DNA from: Lewinellaceae bacterium
Lineage (GTDB): Bacteria > Bacteroidota > Bacteroidia > Chitinophagales > Saprospiraceae
DNA length: 64,000 nucleotides
Direction: 5' to 3'
NCBI GenBank assembly: GCA_020636275.1
Contig: JACJYD010000001.1
Span: 1,612,001 to 1,676,000, forward strand
The notes beneath the pieces were generated by a model. It was not told the DNA's origin. It saw nothing but the letters and a program-made list of their open reading frames with translations, and did not search any database. Of this stretch, positions 1-7,017 are shown piece by piece (the stretch's first letter is position 1; each line of letters opens with the position of its first letter). Made by a program: the position numbers and the translations under genes.

Positions 1-468
1 CTGCTCCTGGATCCGGAAGATGTTGATGAATATTTTCTCTGCGGCCCCGAAGAGATGATCTTTGGCGTCAAGGGGAAACTCGAAGAGGTGGGTGTCGACC
101 CCAAGCACATTCACTACGAATTATTTACTTCTCCGGTGGGCCCCCTCGGTGTCAAAACCCCTCCGCCCCCCCGGATGGACAAATCGGTTCGATCCCAGAT
201 CGAAGTGACCCTCGACGGCAACGCCTTTTCATTCGAACTGGACAGCGGTGGCGACACCATCCTGGATGGCGCGCTCAAGGCCGGCGCCGATCTGCCCTTC
301 GCCTGTAAAGGCGGGGTTTGCGCCACCTGTAAGGCCAGGATCATGGAAGGAGAGGTCGCCATGCAGGTCAACTACGCCCTCGAACCCGATGAGGTGAAAG
401 CCGGATTCGTGCTCACTTGTCAGTCGCATCCGCGAACGGAGCGGGTGGTGGTGTCGTATGATGAGTAA
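1..468 (+). CDS. paaE: PaaE, phenylacetyl-CoA epoxidase reductase, C-terminal part
   Basis: This is the 3' end of a flavin/iron-sulfur reductase that passes electrons from NADPH to the PaaA diiron site of the ring-1,2-phenylacetyl-CoA epoxidase. The frame is open from base 1, so the start lies upstream. The first residues end in CGPEEM, the usual end of a ferredoxin-reductase NAD(P)-binding domain. A plant-type 2Fe-2S ferredoxin domain follows, with ligands in CKGGVCATC (Cys-x4-Cys-x2-Cys) and a fourth cysteine in LTCQSHP about 30 residues later. The paaA, paaB and paaC genes follow on the same strand after one regulator gene, which supports PaaE over other class IA oxygenase reductases. Only about 155 residues are visible, so the N-terminal flavin domain cannot be judged. 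Confidence 0.9.
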   Translation: MLLDPEDVDEYFLCGPEEMIFGVKGKLEEVGVDPKHIHYELFTSPVGPLGVKTPPPPRMDKSVRSQIEVTLDGNAFSFELDSGGDTILDGALKAGADLPFACKGGVCATCKARIMEGEVAMQVNYALEPDEVKAGFVLTCQSHPRTERVVVSYDE

Positions 469-482
469 ATGTTTTTTTGATA

Positions 483-1055
483 ATGAATAAAAAGCAGGAG
501 ATCTATGATGAGGCGGCCAAACTCTTTCAGGAGAAAGGGTATGGGGCGGCTTCCATGCGCGATCTGGCGGAGCGGGTGCATTTGAAGGCCTCGAGTCTGT
601 ACAGCCATATTCGCAAGAAGGAGGAGATCCTGGAGAAGATTTGTGCGGACCTGGCGGTCTGGTTTACCGAAGCGATGGAAAGGGTGGAAGAAATGGAGGC
701 GACCCCCCGGGAAAAAGTGCGGGAACTGCTTTCGTTTCACATTCGCACCGCAATGGACGACCCCACATCGATCACCGTGTTCAGCGATGAATGGAAGCAT
801 TTGGAGGAACCCTACCGGAGCCAGTTCCTGGCCAGCCGCCGCGATTATGAGGAGCGCTTCCGGCGCATTATTCAGGCCGGTGTTTCGAAGGGAGAATTCC
901 GGCCGATCGACCCCAATATTATCCTTTACACGTTGTTGTCGGGTATTCGCTGGTTGCACCACAAACAGCGGCTCCCCATACCGCAGCATCGGGAAGGCCT
1001 GGAAATGCAGGTGATCGAACTGCTGCTGGAAGGACTTTCGAAGAAAAATCAGTAA
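483..1055 (+). CDS. TetR/AcrR-family transcriptional regulator
   Basis: A 190-residue TetR-type repressor. The N-terminal helix-turn-helix is clear in residues 5-50 (IYDEAAKLFQEKGY, then MRDLAERVHLKASSLYSHI). The rest is the all-helical ligand-binding domain. The ATG at 483 is preferred over an in-frame TTG at 477, because only the ATG gives the usual TetR N-terminus. The gene sits 14 bases after paaE and just before paaA, so it is a good candidate for the local regulator of phenylacetate catabolism. PaaR-type TetR regulators responding to phenylacetyl-CoA are known in other bacteria. The ligand here is inferred from position only. Confidence 0.85.
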   Translation: MNKKQEIYDEAAKLFQEKGYGAASMRDLAERVHLKASSLYSHIRKKEEILEKICADLAVWFTEAMERVEEMEATPREKVRELLSFHIRTAMDDPTSITVFSDEWKHLEEPYRSQFLASRRDYEERFRRIIQAGVSKGEFRPIDPNIILYTLLSGIRWLHHKQRLPIPQHREGLEMQVIELLLEGLSKKNQ

Positions 1056-1107
1056 TTTTAGACGCCGTCGCCTCTTTATTGTAGGATCAGAAAAGTCTTA
1101 TTTGCAT

Positions 1108-2046
1108 ATGAATCTCGAACAGCAATTTCAAGCCAGGATCGACCAGGAGATCAAGGTCGAACCACGGGACTGGATGCCGGAAGAATACCGGCAGATGAAT
1201 ATCCGCCAGATCGCCCAGCATGCCCACTCGGAGATCGTCGGCATGCTGCCGGAGGGCAACTGGATCACGCGGGCGCCCTCCCTGCGCCGGAAGGTGGCCC
1301 TGTTGGCCAAGGTGCAGGACGAAGGCGGACATGGGCTCTACCTCTATAGTGCGGCTGAGACCCTGGGCATTTCCCGCGAGGAGCTCATCGACCAGTTGCA
1401 CGAAGGGAAGGCCAAATACAGCAGCATTTTCAACTACCCGGCCCTGACCTGGGCGGATATCGGAGCGATCGGCTGGCTGGTCGACGGCGCCGCCATCATG
1501 AACCAGGTTTCCCTGACGCGCACGTCCTACGGCCCCTATGCCCGCGCAATGGTGCGCATCTGCAAGGAAGAGAGCTTTCACCAACGGCAAGGCTACGAGA
1601 TCCTGCTCACCCTTTGCCGGGGTACCCAGGAACAGAAAGCGATGGCCCAGGATTCACTCAACCGCTGGTGGTGGCCGGCCCTGATGATGTTCGGCCCGAA
1701 CGACGACCAGTCGACCCATACTGAAAAGTCGATGAACTGGAAGCTCAAGCGCAAAAAGAACGATGAACTGCGCCAGCAATTTGTGGATGTGACCGTTCCC
1801 CAGGCCGAATACCTCGGTATCACCGTACCGGATCCCGACCTGAAGTGGAACGAAGAACGCGGCCACTATGATTTCGGTGAAATAAACTGGGATGAATTCT
1901 GGCAGGTTGTAAAAGGCAATGGTCCCTGCAATAAAAAGCGGATGAACGACCGGATCAAGGCACACGAAGAAGGCGCCTGGGTAAGGGAGGCGGCGATGGC
2001 CTATGCCGAGAAGCGGCAACAGCGGAAACTTCAACAAGCAAGTTGA
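1108..2046 (+). CDS. paaA: PaaA, ring-1,2-phenylacetyl-CoA epoxidase catalytic subunit
   Basis: Catalytic diiron subunit of the multicomponent monooxygenase that epoxidises the ring of phenylacetyl-CoA, the committed step of aerobic phenylacetate degradation. It has 312 residues, normal for PaaA. Carboxylate-bridged diiron ligand motifs are visible: Glu42, the ExxH at Glu72-His75 (DEGGHG) and the ExxH at Glu155-His158 (EESFHQRQG). The run RWWWPALMMFGPNDDQS is typical of the family. The ATG at 1108 is chosen over an in-frame TTG two codons upstream. PaaA pairs with PaaC as the hydroxylase core, and paaB and paaC follow directly. Confidence 0.96.
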   Translation: MNLEQQFQARIDQEIKVEPRDWMPEEYRQMNIRQIAQHAHSEIVGMLPEGNWITRAPSLRRKVALLAKVQDEGGHGLYLYSAAETLGISREELIDQLHEGKAKYSSIFNYPALTWADIGAIGWLVDGAAIMNQVSLTRTSYGPYARAMVRICKEESFHQRQGYEILLTLCRGTQEQKAMAQDSLNRWWWPALMMFGPNDDQSTHTEKSMNWKLKRKKNDELRQQFVDVTVPQAEYLGITVPDPDLKWNEERGHYDFGEINWDEFWQVVKGNGPCNKKRMNDRIKAHEEGAWVREAAMAYAEKRQQRKLQQAS

Positions 2047-2092
2047 ACATCTCCACTCACCACTTTAAACTATAAACTCTAAACTATTTAAA

Positions 2093-2377
2093 ATGAGCAA
2101 AGATTGGCCTCTGTGGGAAGTATTCATCCGAAGCAAGAACGGATTGAGCCACAAACACGCCGGCAGCCTGCACGCCGCCGATGCGGAAATGGCAATTGAA
2201 AATGCCCGGGACGTCTATACCCGCCGCAACGAAGGCGTCAGTATCTGGGTGGTGGAATCCAGGCACATCACGGCTTCCAACCCGGAAGAAGCGGAATCCC
2301 TCTTCGATCCGGCAAAAGACAAGGTATACCGGCATCCGACGTTCTACGATCTTCCGGATGAAGTGACGCATATTTAA
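2093..2377 (+). CDS. paaB: PaaB, phenylacetyl-CoA epoxidase subunit B
   Basis: A small 94-residue subunit of the phenylacetyl-CoA epoxidase that bridges PaaAC units in the complex. It begins MSKDWPLWEVFIRSKNGLSH, which closely resembles other PaaB proteins, and keeps the SLHAADAEMAIENARDVYTRR segment in which the next-to-last residues are strongly conserved. It lies 46 bases after paaA and 9 bases before paaC, so all three are probably co-transcribed. The AT-rich spacer before its ATG (2060-2092) resembles the spacer before rpsH. Confidence 0.95.
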   Translation: MSKDWPLWEVFIRSKNGLSHKHAGSLHAADAEMAIENARDVYTRRNEGVSIWVVESRHITASNPEEAESLFDPAKDKVYRHPTFYDLPDEVTHI

Positions 2378-2386
2378 TTTTCATAC

Positions 2387-3145
2387 ATGAATCATCAAGA
2401 ATCGTTATACCACTTTGCCCTCCAGATGGGCGACAACGCCCTCATCCTGGGCCAGCGGCTTTCGGAGTGGTGTGGACACGGCCCCGTATTGGAGCAGGAT
2501 ATCGCCATCACCAACATCGCCCTCGACCACGTCGGGCAGGCGCGGAGCTGGCTGCAGTACGCAGCCGAACTCGAAGGCAAAGGCCGCACCGAAGACGATC
2601 TGGCCTTCCTTCGCCCCGAATTCGAATACCGGAACGTGCTGTTGGTCGAACAGCCCAATACGGATTGGGCCTATACCATCGTTCGCTCCTTTCTGTTCGA
2701 TACGTTCAACTATTTTCACCATGTCGAGCTGACCCAAAGCACGGATCCGGGCGTGGCGGCCATCGCCGAGAAGTCGCTCAAAGAGATCACTTACCACCTC
2801 CGCTATAGCTCGGAGTGGATGATCCGCCTGGGCGACGGCACCGAACTGAGCCACGACAAGATGCAACAGGCCCTGGACGACCTGTGGATGTTTTCCGGAG
2901 AACTGACGGCCATGACCTCACTGGAAACCAGCCTGGCCGCGGCCGGGCTTGCTCCCGACCTTTCCGGGATCAAACCCTTATACGATGGAAGGATCGCAGC
3001 CGTAATCCAGGAAGCGACCCTGGAGGTCCCTTCCGGGGCGTATATGCAAACGGGGGGCAAAGAAGGCCGCCACACCGAATACATGGGTTTTATTCTCGCC
3101 GAAATGCAATCGCTTCAACGGCAAATGCCGGGGCTGAAATGGTAA
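2387..3145 (+). CDS. paaC: PaaC, phenylacetyl-CoA epoxidase structural subunit
   Basis: A 252-residue ferritin-like structural subunit that forms the heterodimer core with PaaA and helps to bind the CoA ester. The N-terminal QMGDNALILGQRLSEWCG and the C-terminal GRHTEYMGFILAEMQ are characteristic of PaaC. It is the last paa gene in this run; in most bacteria paaD follows immediately, but here paaC is followed within a base by a perfect 26-bp inverted repeat and then an unrelated protease gene. Confidence 0.95.
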   Translation: MNHQESLYHFALQMGDNALILGQRLSEWCGHGPVLEQDIAITNIALDHVGQARSWLQYAAELEGKGRTEDDLAFLRPEFEYRNVLLVEQPNTDWAYTIVRSFLFDTFNYFHHVELTQSTDPGVAAIAEKSLKEITYHLRYSSEWMIRLGDGTELSHDKMQQALDDLWMFSGELTAMTSLETSLAAAGLAPDLSGIKPLYDGRIAAVIQEATLEVPSGAYMQTGGKEGRHTEYMGFILAEMQSLQRQMPGLKW

Positions 3146-3199
3146 AAATAATAATTGCGAAAGGCGGGTCGTTCGACCCGCCTTTCGCAATTATTATTT
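3146..3199 (+). terminator. Perfect 26-bp inverted repeat after paaC
   Basis: The arms 3146-3171 and 3174-3199 are perfect reverse complements separated by only two bases; the core reads AAGGCGGGTCG/CGACCCGCCTT. It starts right after the paaC stop codon and its 3' arm ends in an AT-rich ATTATTATTT stretch. This is most simply a strong transcription terminator or mRNA-stabilising hairpin for the paaABC transcript. The symmetry would let it act on either strand. Confidence 0.8.
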
Positions 3200-3213
3200 A
3201 TTATTTTTGAGGC

Positions 3214-4296
3214 ATGAAAGAAGTCATTGACCGCTACCGCAACGTCGTCATTCAAATTGCTACGCCTTATAGCACAGGTACCGGTTTTTACCTGAAATCC
3301 CCCCATCTCATCATTACCAACGAGCACGTGATCCGGGGCAACCAGCAAGTGGTGGTCAATGGATTTAACCTGCCCAAACACCTGGTCCGGGTGTTGTATG
3401 CCGACCAGAAACTGGACCTGGCCTTCCTGGAAGTTCCGGAGAACTTCGATATCCCCGAAGTATCCCTGGCCAAGAATGGAGACGTGCATCAGGGCGATCC
3501 CGTCATTGCGATCGGCCATCCCTTTGGGTTTAAGTTTTCCGCAACCCAGGGCATCGTGTCGAATACCATGCACCAGATGGGCGAGGTGACCTACATCCAG
3601 CACGATGCAGCCCTCAATCCCGGCAACAGTGGGGGGCCGCTGGTCAATATGGCCGGAGAGGTGGTGGGGATCAACACCTTTGTCGTGCGCGATGGCGATA
3701 ATATCGGCTTTTCCCTGCCGGCCCACTACCTGGAGGAGACGATCCGGGAATACAAGGAAAAGCGGGGCGAAATCGCGGTGCGCTGCTATTCTTGTGGAAA
3801 CGTAGTTGCAGAAAGTCAGCTTTCCGGGGAATATTGCCCCTTTTGCGGCGCCAACATTGAAATGCCCAACAAGGTTGAGCCCTACGAACCGGTCGGGATG
3901 ACCCACACGATCGAAGACCTGTTGCAACAGCTGGGGTATGATGTGACCCTGTCCCGCCGGGGCCCCGATGCCTGGGAGATCCAGCGCGGCAGCGCCAAGA
4001 TCCAGATCATTTACCACGAGCAGTCGGGGTTGATCACCGGAGACGCTTTTCTATGCCTGCTGCCGAAAGAAAATATCTCGCCGCTATACGAGTTCCTGCT
4101 GCGCGAAAATTACGACCTGGCGGGGCTGACCCTCAGCGTACGCGGGCAGGACATCATCCTTTCCCTCCTCATTTTCGACCGCTATTTCAATGTAGAAACC
4201 GGCTTGCAGCTTTTTGAAAAACTGTTTGCAAAAGCCGATGAATACGACAATATCCTCGTAGAGAAGTATGGGGCGGTTTGGAGGACGGAGGAGTAA
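3214..4296 (+). CDS. Trypsin-like serine protease with zinc ribbon and YbjN-like tail
   Basis: A 360-residue protein with a trypsin-like (HtrA/Deg-type) protease domain in residues 1-175. The catalytic triad is readable as His38 (TNEHV), Asp68 (LDLAFL) and Ser139 (NPGNSGGP). There is no signal peptide, so it is probably cytoplasmic. Residues 191-211 form a four-cysteine zinc ribbon (CYSC and CPFC). The last ~135 residues look like a YbjN/type III chaperone-like alpha-beta domain; that is inference from pattern (repeated helix and strand with LAGLTLSVRGQDIILSL), not a secure match. There is no PDZ domain, unlike classical HtrA. The gene lies after the paaC hairpin, so it may be a separate transcript. 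Its substrate is unknown. Confidence 0.8.
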   Translation: MKEVIDRYRNVVIQIATPYSTGTGFYLKSPHLIITNEHVIRGNQQVVVNGFNLPKHLVRVLYADQKLDLAFLEVPENFDIPEVSLAKNGDVHQGDPVIAIGHPFGFKFSATQGIVSNTMHQMGEVTYIQHDAALNPGNSGGPLVNMAGEVVGINTFVVRDGDNIGFSLPAHYLEETIREYKEKRGEIAVRCYSCGNVVAESQLSGEYCPFCGANIEMPNKVEPYEPVGMTHTIEDLLQQLGYDVTLSRRGPDAWEIQRGSAKIQIIYHEQSGLITGDAFLCLLPKENISPLYEFLLRENYDLAGLTLSVRGQDIILSLLIFDRYFNVETGLQLFEKLFAKADEYDNILVEKYGAVWRTEE

Positions 4297-4344
4297 ATTC
4301 CCCCCTTTAGCAAAACTTTAACAACTTCGTATTCCCTGAACTCT

Positions 4345-4352
4345 TACCTTTG
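4345..4352 (+). promoter_or_regulatory. Bacteroidota -7 promoter motif TACCTTTG
   Basis: TACCTTTG matches the TAnnTTTG consensus of the primary sigma factor of this phylum. It lies about 95 bases before the small membrane ORF at 4448, which gives independent support to that ORF being transcribed. Confidence 0.55.
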
Positions 4353-4447
4353 CACCGCTTTGTTAGGGTAATTTTTACACTTTAACATTTCCCTAAAAAC
4401 ATCTTGCCAAGTAATTCCGTTTAATTACCGCAAATTGTAAAAAGGTA

Positions 4448-4600
4448 ATGAATAGACTCGTTTTTTCTCTGAAAGGGTGGTATAAAAGAAATCGCCGTAC
4501 TGTTCTCGTAGCCTATCTCGTATATTTCGTCGCCAAGTGGTCGCTGACCATCGTCTTCGGCGCGCGCATCGTTTCTTCCTTTAAAGATCTTATCAACTAA
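4448..4600 (+). CDS. Small single-pass membrane protein, 50 residues
   Basis: A short ORF starting MNRLVFSLKGWYKRNRRT, a basic N-terminus, followed by a hydrophobic segment (VLVAYLVYFVAKWSLTIVF) long enough to span the membrane once, and a short polar tail ending in FKDLIN. The positive-inside rule would put the N-terminus in the cytoplasm. A TAnnTTTG promoter motif lies 95 bases upstream. I do not recognise a family. Length and context make it plausible but unproven. Confidence 0.5.
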   Translation: MNRLVFSLKGWYKRNRRTVLVAYLVYFVAKWSLTIVFGARIVSSFKDLIN

Positions 4601-4651
4601 CGTAAGTTACAGCTTCTTTAATTTATTGCGTTGTAAGAGTGGCGCGTGAAG

Positions 4652-5149
4652 TTATTGCAGCTTCACATCCCGGTAATAGCCCAGGTCTGCATCCTTTAGC
4701 GCTTTTGTGAAATAGGACACTTGTCCGACGTGGTAGGAAAAATGTTCCACCACATGGACGAGAATGCTCAGGCCGCTTTCCTCGAATGTCTGCACAGCAT
4801 GCATTCGTAACAGGTCTTCCGCCTGCACGTTTTCCAATACCTTTTCCATCATTTCCTCCGTCTCCCGGATCAACTGGAGCAGTTCTTCCCGGGGCACGGG
4901 CCCGTTTTCGTCAAATTCGGCCTGGCGATTGCGAATATCCGGCAGCTGGCCCAGGCCGGCGCCGATCCACTGGCGGGCATTGCCGCAAAGGTGCAGCACG
5001 AGATTGCCCACGCTATTGCTCTTCGGGCTGGGGCGGCGCCAGATCTCCTCATCCGATAATATGTCCAGGCAATGCCGCAGGCGGGGAATGCTCTCTCCGA
5101 TCAGCCGGCGCCGGGTTTCTTCTACCAATGCGTTTCGAAATGCGATCAT
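4652..5149 (-). CDS. DinB-superfamily protein
   Basis: A 165-residue four-helix-bundle protein of the DinB/DUF1572 type. The characteristic metal-binding histidines are visible: one in NLVLHLCGN and two in the C-terminal VEHFSYHVGQ. Members of this superfamily include thiol transferases and many uncharacterised stress-linked proteins. The ATG at 5149 is preferred over an upstream in-frame GTG at 5185, because a TAnnTTTG promoter motif at 5190-5197 places the likely transcription start at or after that GTG. It stands alone on the minus strand. The substrate cannot be predicted. Confidence 0.75.
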   Translation of the reverse strand: MIAFRNALVEETRRRLIGESIPRLRHCLDILSDEEIWRRPSPKSNSVGNLVLHLCGNARQWIGAGLGQLPDIRNRQAEFDENGPVPREELLQLIRETEEMMEKVLENVQAEDLLRMHAVQTFEESGLSILVHVVEHFSYHVGQVSYFTKALKDADLGYYRDVKLQ

Positions 5150-5189
5150 GCCTCTTTTGTTGAAGGGCGGGCTTTGCCCCACCACTCAA

Positions 5190-5197
5190 CAAATTTA
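5190..5197 (-). promoter_or_regulatory. Bacteroidota -7 promoter motif TAAATTTG
   Basis: Read on the minus strand, TAAATTTG fits TAnnTTTG and sits 40 bases before the DinB-like start codon at 5149. It decides against the longer GTG-initiated reading frame. Confidence 0.5.
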
Positions 5198-5296
5198 TTT
5201 TATTTTTATCGTAAACATGCGTTAGGCATAACGCGCATTCAAAGATTTTTAAAGTTTTTTTTCACGCATTTGCGTAAGTCCTAGTAAATTTCAGCC

Positions 5297-6121
5297 ATGG
5301 AAGATGATGCCGCATATTTTGGACATCCCGGACGGGACATCCGCATCGGGATCAAAGCGCTCCGGGAAGCCGTTCCCTTTATTCGTAAACACCGCTTGTG
5401 GGTGGGCGTTTTGTCGTACGGGTGGTTCTCCCGTTTCCTGCTCGTCGTGGCCTTTATTGCCGGGCTGAAATTCTTCAGTGTACTGGTGCAATGGGCCGGC
5501 GGTCTGAAGATCGATAGTCCGCTGGCTTACGGCGCCAGCATGCTGGACCTCTTCTCGCGGATGTTCAAGGAGGGCTATCACCTGTTCTTTCTGGGGGGTA
5601 TGAAATACGGCATCCTGGTCCTGGCCGAAGTGTTGCTCTTTCACGTGGTGCGACGCACCATGGAGATCCTGAAAGGGGAAAAGCTGGATTCGTCCTTCAA
5701 GGCTTTTATCCAGGCTCAGGTGCGCATGGTGCAGGTCTCACTCATGGCCTGGGTCCTGGAGATGCTTGTCACCACCCTGGTGTCGGCCGGACTGGGCATC
5801 ATGGATGCCAACTGGTTGAAATCTCCGCTCAGTTGGGTGGTGCAGTGCTATTTCCTGGGCTATGTGGTCATGGACAATTATTTCGAGCATTACGGCGTAC
5901 CGGTCAAACAAAGCGCTATTCTGGTCCGCCGGGCAACAGGGTTGGCGTTGGTGGTCGGATTGGTCGCCTACGTTCTTTTGGGCCTCCCGGTTATTGGAGC
6001 GATCCTCGGGCCATTTATCGCTTGTATCGTCTCCACTTTGGCATTATTCGAAATGGATGTCAAAAACTGGATCCTCATTCCCCCAACTACCCACTCCACC
6101 AAGAAACCAACCACCCATTAA
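5297..6121 (+). CDS. EI24/CysZ-like integral membrane protein
   Basis: A 274-residue membrane protein with about five hydrophobic segments (near residues 40-60, 95-115, 140-165, 180-195 and 210-245). The order of an amphipathic N-terminus, a YFLGYVVMDNYFEHYG motif, and a closing hydrophobic run containing LPVIGAILGPFIA resembles the EI24/CysZ family, some members of which permeate sulfate. The match is by motif impression only. The C-terminus ends in a short Thr/His/Lys-rich tail (TTHSTKKPTTH), which may be spacer sequence read through. It is followed 11 bases later by a lipoprotein gene. Confidence 0.6.
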   Translation: MEDDAAYFGHPGRDIRIGIKALREAVPFIRKHRLWVGVLSYGWFSRFLLVVAFIAGLKFFSVLVQWAGGLKIDSPLAYGASMLDLFSRMFKEGYHLFFLGGMKYGILVLAEVLLFHVVRRTMEILKGEKLDSSFKAFIQAQVRMVQVSLMAWVLEMLVTTLVSAGLGIMDANWLKSPLSWVVQCYFLGYVVMDNYFEHYGVPVKQSAILVRRATGLALVVGLVAYVLLGLPVIGAILGPFIACIVSTLALFEMDVKNWILIPPTTHSTKKPTTH

Positions 6122-6132
6122 AATTTTATTCT

Positions 6133-6588
6133 ATGAAATACCTCTTTATTCTCCTGTCTTCCGGTCTGCTGCTGTTTGGCTGCGGCGTTTCCAAAACCGT
6201 TTATCAGCAGGAATCCACTTCCATGATCAAGCTGAGCCGGGGTGTGTGTTTCGGCTCCTGCCCGGTTTACGATTTCACGATCGACGGCAACGGAAAAGCC
6301 ACTTACGCCGGTAAACGCTTCGTCGATAAGGTCGGCACCTATTCCAAAACCTTTAACCCGGAAGAGACGAACCGCTTGTTCCGGAAATTCCAAAAAGCCG
6401 ATTTCTGGTCTTACCAGGATGAGTACTATGCCGATGTCAGCGATCTTCCCATGAATTTCATCACCTTCGAACACGAAGGCCGCTCGAAAAAGATAAAAGC
6501 CTACTATAATGTCCCCGAATCCCTCACTGCCCTGATGAATGAGGTGGATGCCTACGCGAATACGGAGGGGTGGGAAAGTGACGATTAA
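6133..6588 (+). CDS. DUF6438-type lipoprotein
   Basis: A 151-residue lipoprotein. The signal peptide MKYLFILLSSGLLLFGC ends in a good lipobox (LLFGC), with the lipidated cysteine at position 17. The mature part contains LSRGVCFGSCPVYDFTIDG, the hallmark start of the DUF6438 domain found in many Bacteroidota lipoproteins, with two cysteines that may form a disulfide. Function unknown. The ATG at 6133 is chosen because it gives the signal peptide. It lies 11 bases after the EI24-like gene and is probably co-transcribed. Confidence 0.75.
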   Translation: MKYLFILLSSGLLLFGCGVSKTVYQQESTSMIKLSRGVCFGSCPVYDFTIDGNGKATYAGKRFVDKVGTYSKTFNPEETNRLFRKFQKADFWSYQDEYYADVSDLPMNFITFEHEGRSKKIKAYYNVPESLTALMNEVDAYANTEGWESDD

Positions 6589-6591
6589 CAC

Positions 6592-7013
6592 GAGTCATCC
6601 CGAATTTTTCGAAACCTGTGTTTCAACAAAACGGCTTGTCTTCGCTCAAGACTCTCTTCTTTTTTGGCATCGCCCCAAAAAAGAAGCAAAAAAACGCTAG
6701 TCCTGCAAACTCACTCCGTTCGAACAGTGCAGGACAGGCCGCCCGCTTTGAGGTCTTGAATGCCTGGACAATAAAGCTTTTCGGCCTTAGCTGGTGAGCG
6801 TTAAGAAAATCAGCTGGAAGCCAGGGCCGAAGAGTGACCCATGAGTGAGCGATAGCGAACGGCTTGGGTCACGTGCCCTGCTGGAAGCTGATTTTTAGCG
6901 AAGCAGCGTCAGCCTTGACTTTTTTGGTTCTTTTTTTGTCAAGAAAAAAAGAACACCCATGGTAAAAGCAAGGTTTTAGGCTCGATTGCCGATTGCAAAA
7001 TTCGGGATGACTC
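6592..7013. repeat. Fold-back repeat element with 17-bp terminal inverted repeats
   Basis: This 422-bp gene-free block is bounded by perfect 17-bp inverted repeats (GAGTCATCCCGAATTTT at 6592-6608 and its reverse complement at 6997-7013). Inside are further paired arms: 12 bp at 6656-6667/6675-6686, 10 bp at 6806-6815/6886-6895, 8 bp at 6834-6841/6865-6872 and 11 bp at 6927-6937/6944-6954. It can fold almost end to end and has no convincing ORF. It resembles a MITE or REP-type non-autonomous element sitting between the lipoprotein gene and the end of the TonB receptor gene. Confidence 0.75.
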
Positions 7014-7017
7014 ATGT

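Noticed and set aside
3115..4017. Minus-strand frame of 300 codons opposite the serine protease
   Set aside because: The plus-strand protein has a catalytic triad and zinc ribbon; the antisense frame shows no motif.
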